In this document: piece by piece, positions 55,458 through 64,000 of the stretch
Position numbering within the stretch: position 1 is the stretch's first letter
How the letters are laid out: each line of letters opens with the position of its first letter
From: Linum tenue
Taxonomy: Eukaryota; Streptophyta; Magnoliopsida; Malpighiales; Linaceae
Assembly: GCA_946122785.1 (NCBI GenBank)
Contig: CAMGYJ010000008.1
Coordinates: 54,384,963-54,448,962, forward strand
Direction: 5' to 3'
DNA length: 64,000 nt
Made by a program: the position numbers and the translations under genes
Notes under the pieces: model-generated
What the model saw: only the letters and a program-made list of their open reading frames with translations
What the model was told of the DNA's origin: nothing
Database searches by the model: none

Positions 55458-56819
55458 TACCAAGAAACAGAGTGGTGACCTCGCTTGTCATTCTTAATCG
55501 AATTGCAACCAAGGATAAACTGAAGTTATGGGGTGTATTGAATGTAGTGTTATTCAAGCCAAACCAAGCCGACCGGTCGGATCAGTAAAACTGGCACCCA
55601 ATCAACAGTCTGGTTCGAAATCAATCAAAAGTCACAACGGTCAGGAATGGCAATTTTTGAGCGGCCAAAACAGTTACCCGTTCGGACCGCTCGAACCGCC
55701 CAGCCGGTTTTTGCGTTCTGTCCAAAAAAAAACTGCTCCCGCTCCTCAATGGTTTGCTCGTGGTCCCGCTGGATTGCTCCTTTGTTGTTTTCTCATACAG
55801 TGAGAGGAAGAAAGGAGATCAAGTGATCAACAATCGAGCGAGAAGAGAAGGAGGATGAAGGCAAAGAAGAAGAATGGGATTTGGATCTCAACATATGAGA
55901 AAAGGGCGGCCGCATATTAGAATAGGTTGGTGTAGGATTGTAAGAGATATAATATATATAATGGCTGTCCAAATTAGATGAGAAATGGGCTGCGCAAATT
56001 AGAATGGGTTTAAATAGTTATAAAAATATATAATTGCATGATAAATATGCGACCCAAATTAGAATGGGTTGGTGTAGGGTTTTATTACAATGTAAAAAAT
56101 TTTAAGTGGTATATGCAAACTAAATTTCATTTTAGCCATTAAATTGTTAAATTACTATTTTATGTTTCTTCTATTTATGATATTATTGCTTCTAAGTTAT
56201 CAGTTCTCTAACAGTTTAATATCGGTTCGACCAATAAAGTTTGAGTCGTTCACATTACCGGGTCATGCTCTCGTTCGGTTCTGACAACATTGGTTGAATG
56301 ATGAACAGTGTGGGCTTTGTCACTTTGACATAGAATCTAGAGAACACTTATTTTGTGGATGCAGGTACACTGTCGGGTTTATCTCTCGTCCGCTGCAGCA
56401 GACAGTTACCCTGACTCCCTCGTGGGACAATATGATGAATCAGATGAGTAGTAAGGCCCAACGAGGAGATTGCAATAGTAGTGTTGAAGTGGCTTATGCT
56501 GCTGGAGCATCTCTTTCATATGGAAGGAAAGATGCAGAAAATATTTTGGAGATCGACCGAGAATACCAGAACAACTGTCAAATCAGCTACGAGATGAGAT
56601 TAGACTATTTGGGTACGAAAATAGTGAATTTTGTACTAGAATTCATAGTTCCAATTATGCGTCCCTTCATCTTGTATAGCTTGAGTTTTTCTCTTTATCT
56701 TATGTAAGGAAGACTTGCTGGCTTTTGGCCAGGTATATTTTTCAACTCTTTTGTTGATTCTCAGCAAAGAGAGGGCTATCAATGATCGATGTTACAAGTC
56801 AATGAAATTCCACTCATCA
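55458..56819 (+). mobile_element. LINE 3' fragment (zf-RVT region), plus strand
   Basis: 55460-55536 reads PRNRVVTSLVILNRIATKDK LKLWGV in the style of plant LINE zf-RVT. After a 748-bp insertion it resumes at 56297 with NDEQCGLCHFDIESREHLF and CGC, the Cys/His part of the same domain. It then becomes less recognisable (YEMRLDYLGTKIVNF near 56610) and ends at the copia LTR at 56820. The left side is cut by the CACTA end. Target-side sequence GTATTGAATGATGAACAG is restored when the insertion is disregarded. Confidence 0.8.
55545..56292. mobile_element. Non-autonomous hAT-like element (748 bp)
   Basis: The left end TAGTGTTATTCAAGCC and right end in reverse CAATGTTGTCAGAACC form imperfect inverted repeats of the hAT kind (consensus near CAGTGTTGTCA-AACC). 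Flanks are ATTGAATG (55537-55544) and GTTGAATG (56293-56300), an 8-bp duplication with one mismatch. The inside contains an inverted CGGTTCGACC-like motif and ACCGGTCGGATC, and no transposase. It interrupts the LINE zf-RVT domain. Confidence 0.82.
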
Positions 56820-58792
56820 TGAGAAGAAAAGGAGAAATTGGATTTTCGTAAAGATTCTCAAATGAGAAGTTCAGTTTCTGTATTGCAGTACAAATATCCA
56901 GCTGTACAAAGGCATTGTGATTACCTAATAGCTAATATACAATACTTAACTAATAATCCAAAGAAAACAATAAAAGCTATACGCATGGCCACTTATAACT
57001 ACATAAATCTAACTAAGTGACTAACACATTGAAGGATGGAACGACTTTGTTTTATATCAAAGGTGCTTCTCCATATTAGCTGAAAACGCCGTCGTTCCGA
57101 AGTCAATTTATTTATCTACTTCAGTCAGCTGTCTTCCTTCTCTGCCAAGTACATTCAGTCTGCAATAGCCCCATGGATGATTTTCTGAAGTTCAAGTTGC
57201 TTCTAGCCAATCATGTTGATTCCAAAAAAGTGATAGTCATGAGTTTGGAGAGGTTTTGGATGACTTCTTCATCATCCTAACCCCAAATCCTCTCAAAATT
57301 AAAGAAGGGTGTGTTAGTGAATAGTATCATCCACTCTATTCTTACTAGGGTCAAACCCTTCATTTGTCTTTTCAATGTATTTGAATGCCGACTCAAAATC
57401 GGGTAGTCATACTTCTATTGAAACTTATATTATTGGTGATTGATACACATATTTCAAACCTTACATGAACTTGATGATAAAATCATGCTCCTGATACGTC
57501 TGAATTATGCAAAAATGACTGCACAAGGGCATCATGAAATTTGCATGTACACCTTGTACTCTTGCCATTTAGTTGTTAGGCATGTGTAATACTGGGCCAC
57601 ACTCAAGCGTCCCTGAAAAAATTTAGGGATATGCTCTCGCAATTCACAAACCATAATATTGTAATGTTGATTGAATCCATCGCTTAAGGTATCCCATACA
57701 TCTTCTACTATATTGTAGGTACAACCCTATCCGTTATAAAATCTAAAAGTATATTATACAGCCAACATTGAACTATACTATCATATCGCAACCATCTCTG
57801 ATAAATTGGGTCACTCAGAGACGGGACATGTGTCATAACATTGACAAATTGAAGTTTAAATTTTGGTGCTCAGTGCCAGCTCAATGCTCCACATATTGTA
57901 GTTCTAATATATGACTTCAACAAGATCATGATAGTAAGGCCTCAATCATGTGTAGTAAAATAGTTGGATTGAGGTGTGGCTTTTTATATATGGGAAACAG
58001 GCATGGTGTAGATGGTAGGTGAGGAATCAAAGTTGGTATATGTGGTGGAGGTAGATCTTGATTTTGAGACTCGCTCGTCTCATAAGCATATGAGAGATAA
58101 CCATCAACACCGACTTTTTGATATGCCATAGTTTTAGAGGAATGCTAAGAAATCGATTAAGAAATGAAAAAAAATGAGTTGAGATATAAGTTAATGAAAA
58201 ATCAGATTTTGATATCATGAGAAGAAAAGGGAAAATATGATTTTTTGTGAAGATTATCAACGGAGAACTTTAGTTTTCTGTATTGCAATATATATACCCA
58301 ACTGTACGAAGACATTGTGATTACCTAATCGATAATCTACAATACTTACTTAATAATCAAAATAGGTCCATAAAAGCTATAAAAATAGCCATTTACTTCT
58401 ACACAAAACTAAGACTAACACAAAGAAGGACGAAATGATTCCATTTTATGTCGAAGATGCTTCTACTGATTAGCTAAAAATGTCATCTTTCTGGAGTCAA
58501 CTGATTTATGTGCTTCAGTTAACTTTCTTCCTATTGCTATGACTTGAATATAGATTATTTGTCGCCGACTAGAAGTCACAAATCGTGCTAGTGAAACTTG
58601 GTCTCTCCTGCCCATAAACGCTACAGCCAGCACATATCGTGTTAATGAACCACGTAAATATGTGTGTTTTTTACTTTTTTGCATTTTCGATTTCCCAACC
58701 CATTGTAGCACATCCTTCTCTACCTATACCATTAGTCTGCAGCAACAACTCTTGGATGATTTCTTGAATCTCAAGCTGATGTTAACCGATCA
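56820..58792 (-). mobile_element. Ty1/copia-type deletion derivative (two LTRs, gag remnant)
   Basis: Two diverged direct repeats (56820-57213 and 58218-58792), each running TGAGAAGAAAAG to GATCA/AATCA on the plus strand, flank about 1.0 kb. On the minus strand a worn PBS (TGATATCAAAATCTGA, tRNA-iMet-like) follows the right LTR. The internal part has gag-like pieces (DSIVQCWLYN near 57760 and SVAQYYTCLTTKWQEY near 57580, minus strand), as in copia UBN2-type gag, then nothing of pol. The right LTR has about 180 bases more than the left in its middle. Confidence 0.72.
57440..58190 (-). pseudogene. Copia-type gag remnant
   Basis: Minus-strand pieces include KLWHIKKSVLMV and PPPHIPTLIPHLPSTPCLFP (58129-57960). 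Then YDSIVQCWLYN and, after stops, EHIPKFF-like and SVAQYYTCLTTKWQEY follow near 57650-57560. These resemble the UBN2 gag region of copia elements in order and spacing. The frame is broken many times. No zinc knuckle was found. Confidence 0.55.
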
Positions 58793-59245
58793 TTCTTTTT
58801 TTTTAAGTGAGGACTCTGTACCAATGTAGTCAAATACGTGTTTTTACGCAGAATCATAGACATGAGTAAAAACGTAAAATCGTAAGGTTTTGTATATAAT
58901 CTGATTAATCTTAGCAAACTACTTATCTCAATTAAAAAGTTCACTACTCACGTAGAATCTTATTTGACAAACTTTTAATGGTGGAGCAAATGTACAAGTA
59001 AACTAACAATGCAATAACGAAATAATGAGGCTTCTGCATTCATAAAAAAAAGTATAACCAATTAACAATTACACCTCATTATTGTCCGTTTTGTTTCAAT
59101 CTGTATGTCAAATTCACAGGATTACTGAGGCTTCTTTTATTGTGAGGTTCTTCATCCATTGAACGCAAGAAATGAGAGTATTAGTATATATTAATCACTT
59201 AAGTCGCACATCAAGCAACATAGTAATCACTTGATGAAGCTATGG
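58793..59245. other. AT-rich stretch, nothing recognised
   Basis: A T run follows the copia LTR at 58794-58804. No frame or repeat structure of note was seen. Confidence 0.5.
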
Positions 59246-59800
59246 TGTAACATCCTCGCCCTTTTGAACATGTCATATGTCATGCTCGCATCAACGTGAC
59301 ATCATGCCAATATTTGGACGAGTTTAAAATTATGAACCAACAACAAACCGTCCAGAGCTGGGGTATCAAGGCGAAATACTTATGAATTGAGAAGGAAAGA
59401 AGAAGGAAAGGATGAGAGGAATAGAGGAGCTGCATAATTTTTGTTTTGCAGCAAGGCAATGAGTTTAAGAGGGGATTCCAAAAACACCAGCCGTTGGATC
59501 AACCTCAAATTTGGAGGACGCGTTCCATACTTACTGTATCCGACATGACCGTTCGGATCATCACTATGATCTCTGTTTTGTCGAGTTACTGGTCAGACAT
59601 GGTGCAATCCTGTTTTCAGTAGGTGGGCAGTTTGTTCCTGATAGGATTCCCAAGAAAGCAACTCATTGTCGGTCGATTTGACCGTAGGGATCAATGTTCT
59701 GACAATTGCTTTTTTGGGAGACAATACTGGACAGAGAGAGTGTGTGAAACTAACTAGAAGCGTACAAAACCGAACCAGAAACACATTTTTGATGGTTTTT
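59246..59800 (+). repeat. Possible gypsy LTR fragment
   Basis: It begins TGTAACATCCTCGCCC, like the TGTAACACCCCG start of gypsy LTRs, and contains CCGTTGGATCAACCTCAAAT, a block seen in plant LTR leaders. No end, PBS or target duplication is visible. Low confidence. Confidence 0.3.
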
Positions 59801-59939
59801 AGCGGTTTTAATTACTTTTTTAAAGATTTTCGCACATAATATGTTTTATATTGAAAGTGAAGCATTTTGTCGAGCCAGAAACGTAAAACGTGCATTTTTT
59901 ACTACATTGCTCTATACATCAGTTAAAAGTGGTCACATA

Positions 59940-60880
59940 AGCCATCCTAGAAGAAGTGAAATGAAATCAAGGATCTGAATCCAATATGAATGAAGAGTAT
60001 TGTGGCCAGAGATTTCGCAACCCAGTCTGCTTGGACGTTGAAGCGTCGATGTACGTAGCAAACCTCTATTAAGTTCGGGTATGACATCTTCATATAGTGT
60101 AGCCAAGCTTGACACTCCCAAGGCCACAAAGATGGGGTATCTTGATGTGCTTTCACAATAGAAAGACAATTCGTTTGGATAAGTGCGTGTAGGCCAAATG
60201 TATATGCCAATTCCAAGGCCACTAAGATAGCTTTTGCTTCCGCCACAATTGCTAATGAGCATAATAGGGAACCAACCCTGCTGACAATTCCATGGTAGTT
60301 GGCGAACACAACCCCATATGCCGCCATATGAGAAGGATATCAAAATGATCCATTACAACTAATCTTCAACTGAAAATTGCCAGGTAGTGGCACAAATGTT
60401 GAGCGGGACCCTTGAGGCTTGCTAGGTGATACTCGCTAAGGTAGGAAAGGAGTTGAATGCCACTCTAAAAAGGATCTTTGGACGTGGATAATTGTTCTAT
60501 GATAATTCGGGTTTATCTTTTTGAAAGTCTTCTCGTTATGGGATTTTCATATAGACCATTTGAATTATGTTGTTTTGGTGTAGCATATAGACCATAGAAG
60601 CTAATATGATAGACAGTTTGAATTATGTTGTTTTGGTGTAGCATATAGATCCAGTCCAATACCTTTGTGGTGTCCTGTGGAAGATTGATATTTTGAAACC
60701 CATGTTGCCAAGTTGATTTTGCATGCGGGCACTCAAAGGCTATAAGGAAGATTGTTTTATTTGCTTCATTACATACGAAGCAAGAAGTATTTGTAGCACA
60801 TCGCTTCTTCCATAGATTTCTCAGTGACGTTAATGCATTCTTTGATGCTCTCTAGATGAAGAAAATGATTTTAGGTGGGA
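59940..60880 (-). pseudogene. LINE zf-RVT and RNase H fragment
   Basis: The minus strand from about 60850 reads ALTSLRNLWKKRCATNTSCF, VCNEANKTIFLIAFECPHAK and STWQHGFQNINLPQDT, the zf-RVT Cys/His region. A gap with a local duplication follows. Then 60327-59947 reads YGVVFANYHGIVSRVGSLLC, AEAKAILVALELAY, QTNCLSIVKAHQDTPSLWPW and RFNVQADWVAKSLA. This is an RNase H-like domain (RVT_3 type) with catalytic-position Glu in AEAKA; the expected Asp of ETDC is Asn (QTNC). Confidence 0.82.
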
Positions 60881-61103
60881 GGGAAAGGCTCCATAGCCAC
60901 TTCCACATGTGTACTGATGTGGTTTATTATCCAATATTTGTGTTTTTCAAGTCGAAAGTAACGTTTAAAGATGATTTTTTTGCTAGTTATGCACATCGAA
61001 CCGAAAACTACTTAAGCAATACTTGTCGGCAGCAATTGGGGATTTGAAATGATTACTCTACCATAATTGACAAATATTTGACATTCATGGAGCTCAAACT
61101 ATA

Positions 61104-61130
61104 CTAGCTTTATACCCGCCCGTTGGGCGG
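61104..61130 (-). mobile_element. Helitron 3' end (CTAG with hairpin), minus strand
   Basis: Read on the minus strand: hairpin CCGCCC-AAC-GGGCGG (61130-61116), then GTATAAAG, then CTAG (61107-61104) followed by T. A short GC-rich hairpin 8-10 bases before a terminal CTAG that abuts T is the hallmark of Helitron 3' ends. The element would extend to the right. I did not identify its 5' TC end or a Rep/helicase gene, so it is presumably non-autonomous. Confidence 0.65.
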
Positions 61131-64000
61131 CAAATTTTGATTGGTTATTATATTTTTCGTCCTAGTATTATAATTTTATTTATGATTCATTATGTTAAAC
61201 TATTATACATTGAATTGTTAATCTCACTTACCAAATTTCAAATATTTTTTCATATTTTTATATCTTTCATTTATCTATGAAAATTTAATTTTATTAAATG
61301 AGCTCTCTATAGTACTTTCTTTATTGATTTATAATTATGTATCGAATCCACCATTTAAGATATAAACTAAGAGATTATTAATTTTTTAGCACACAAAGTG
61401 ACAAAGGGGTTAAAAAGTGAAGAGCTTTCATTTTCTCACCCTTCTCGTACGTTGGTATATGATAATAGAGAATATCGCGATCTAGATCCCACAAATATCG
61501 TGTAGTATCAGTTACTCGTGTAATTTTGGAAGAATGAGAAAACCACATTGGCATCCACATCATCAATCTTCCGCTTATTCAGTTTAATTTACCTTGAAAA
61601 TATTCTAGCAAAATCAACCACAAATAAAACTATTGTTTGTCACTAATTTATTAAAACTATGTTTTCAGTAAACTAAACTGCATATTTTGTAGAGAGCTAC
61701 ATACCCTGCCAAAAGGATCATGTTTTTCTACCTAATAATAACATAAATGAATAGTAAAAGTTGTATACTTCAATATAACTTAAGTCATTATATCTTGCAG
61801 AGTCCCCATTGTGAATCGGATTGATGCATAAATCCAAATAGTAGTTATTATGAAACAATCAGGCAAAAATCAAGCTTTAGTTAGGGATTCTATTAGGCAA
61901 AATTCACGCTAAGGAAACAAACCAATGTCATTACAAACGTCTAGAAATGGGGGAAAACATCGACATTTACTACCATTTTATGTCTTCTTCGTGCCCTTTA
62001 TAAAACCCCAAATATGTTCCCTCCTACTTATAACCCCCTGCTACATACTATTTACTTGATCAGATCATCGGCATATAGCTAGCTAGTAGCATGTCACTCG
62101 TGAACATAATAAACATAATGAACAACCCTCACAACTCTGCTTTCCATTTTAACATCCAAGAAATCGAGTTGCAATAGGCCTCCAAGGAAAACTATCAATT
62201 ATTCAACCAAAGGAGAGATGCTCCAAGTCCAAGAAAACGAACCCTTTGAATTATATGTTACATGTTTACATCAAAGTATACAGGATAACAGAGAACCATA
62301 AAACAACTACCTGAATAACGAAGAAGAAATACAACCATTGAATCGAAAAGGGAAAGTTACTATCCAGCCGTCGTAATCTGGAAGATATTAAGAAAAGAAT
62401 GGGAAGAAGACTATAACTCGGCGAGTCAACCGCTAGCAGTCAGATATCTCCGATGAAAAAATATCAATTGCCCACTGCGGATCAGATCAAAAAGGGAAGA
62501 GGGAGAAATGATAGGTTTGACTTTTCTTCATCAATAGGCAAAAATATGTTAGAGTTTTTCAATTCTTTCCCAACAAATCATTGCATCAATGTAACTCCTG
62601 CCTCCTATTCTCCTACAAAGAGGAAAACAAAATCAATATGCCTTACCATTTCCTTTCCTATATCTACATACAAAAAAGTAGAGAAGACAAATTCTAGAAA
62701 CTCAAATTCAAGCAAATAAGAAGAGAGCTTTATTTGTTTTTTGTGGGGCTTGATCTAGTTTCTTTATTATCAATGTTGTGTTTTATTTTCAATGTTGTAT
62801 GGGAAAAGGAATAGGAACAACCAAAATGTTGCATTCATTTTTATTAACTTACTTACTTTTTATTGATAATGATGACAATTTAAAGAGTAAGCAAAAAAAG
62901 CACACCAATTAGACCTTGTCCAGCGTGGAAGGGTGAGAGCTAGTCATGTACTGATGTGGCACTAAATTAGTTTTAATTCCTACAATATTAAGTAATGATT
63001 ATTTATGATTTCTTGGATTTTTTTTTATAAAATGTAATAACTCGTAGAAACATTGTGACATTTTACATGCATTTGAATTCTTGAAAGTATTGTAAACATA
63101 TCTATTAACATCTAAGAATATGTATAATGATTTTATTTTAATTTTTAACCCTAATTAATACCTTTGAACTCGGCTCATCGACTGAAATATGAAAACGAAA
63201 TTTTGTGGCTAGGATAACTCGATCTAAATACAAATTGCTTACTGTTACTCACCAAAAAGATTTCCATTTTGAGACTTCGATATTGAAAAAGTTTTTGTTA
63301 TTGCCAAAATTTGGTATGGAGTCACAGACTCACAACCATATAGGTGGGGTTGTTTGCTTGATGAATTTGGAGCTATCGTGAACTTTGTCCAACCATTGCT
63401 TGCTTCATGTACTTAGAGGCAACAAATATGTGCGTCTCATGTATTTTAAGGTTCCAAATTTGTGGGCCCCACAGACTTGAAAATTTCACCTTTTAGATGG
63501 AAATTCATGATGGAATTTGCAGTCTATTATTTATGACCAACCTACCCCTCATATTTCATTTCCCTTCTCATACCAATGAGGGTAATATATGTCATTTTCA
63601 CTTCCAACATACAAATTCAATTAACCAAATGCATAATGAAATCTATGAAACGAAATATGGTATTTTCAAATACATAATGAACCAAAAACCTTCATATATC
63701 CATGCTTTTACAAAATCCAGGTTTTATTAAAACCTTCAGTTTTCAAATCCACGAAGCAAACTACCCCAATGTTTTCTTACAATTGTCTTACTAAACTCAT
63801 CCTTATTAAAGATTCTTTATTTTAACGCAATACCTCAATTCAGAATCTTGTAGCTACAAAAGTTTTTTGTTTAAGTATCTCAACTAACACACTTATGTTT
63901 TATTATTGCCTCTATCCTCGAATTTAGATTTGTCTATCAAGACATCAACTATTAAATAAATTTTTTCAACCCTTATTTGATCAATGCTAAGGTTAGTGGT
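61131..64000. other. AT-rich stretch, no recognised gene; possible Helitron interior
   Basis: Only short chance frames are seen on both strands. If the Helitron end at 61104 is real, part of this stretch is its interior. No RNA gene, long repeat or conserved domain was noticed up to the window end. Confidence 0.5.

Noticed and set aside
61131..64000. Host gene in the right end
   Set aside because: All frames are short and low in complexity; no splice pattern or protein motif supports a gene.

Overview
This window looks like plant nuclear DNA, most likely from a eudicot. It is almost entirely repeats. Nearly everything recognisable is a transposable element: Ty3/gypsy LTR retrotransposons of Athila, Tekay/Del and Tat/Ogre type, Ty1/copia remnants, several L1-type LINEs, a CACTA (En/Spm) transposon, two non-autonomous hAT-like elements and one Helitron end. 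I found no convincing host protein gene, no rRNA or tRNA gene and no CRISPR. A run of 100 N (16339-16438) marks an assembly gap.

Left block (1-16.3 kb) is a nest of insertions. The outermost host is a decayed minus-strand Athila-type element, copy B (gag 12.8-14.7 kb, LTR 14.7-16.05 kb). Its gag is cut at 12773 by a plus-strand Tekay/Del-like element with about 2.8-kb LTRs and only a gag remnant between them. The 5' LTR of that element is cut by a plus-strand L1 LINE ending in poly(A) at 6842. That LINE is cut at 3535 by another minus-strand Athila-type element, copy A, whose gag frame is fully open for 665 codons to the window edge. Copy A is therefore the youngest layer and possibly an intact element.

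Middle block (19-31.7 kb): an old minus-strand LINE (19.1-28.06 kb) carries all L1 parts (ORF1 with DUF4283 and a zinc knuckle, endonuclease, RT, zf-RVT, RNase H). It is interrupted by a 788-bp hAT-like element with a perfect 8-bp target duplication and by a 2.17-kb solo gypsy LTR. Beside it lie an Athila-like solo LTR, a short copia LTR with PBS, and a decayed minus-strand copia pol.

31.8-40.5 kb holds Athila-type copy C (plus), truncated at its 5' end but with gag, protease, partial RT, RNase H, integrase, a degenerate 3' ORF, a polypurine tract and a 3' LTR. 40.5-48.4 kb is minus-strand Tat/Ogre-like material with gag but no visible pol and a 61-bp tandem repeat. 48.4-55.46 kb is a minus-strand CACTA transposon whose transposase gene is split by a 2558-bp solo LTR with a perfect 5-bp duplication. 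55.46-61 kb contains LINE pieces, a 748-bp hAT-like element, a copia deletion derivative and a Helitron 3' end. The remainder is AT-rich DNA in which I see no gene.

No host pathway or operon is present, so the story is one of successive insertions. The most unusual structural signal is a family of LTRs of about 1.35 kb (copies A, B, C and D). At the same LTR position each copy carries an array of short palindromes, and the palindrome sequence differs between copies.
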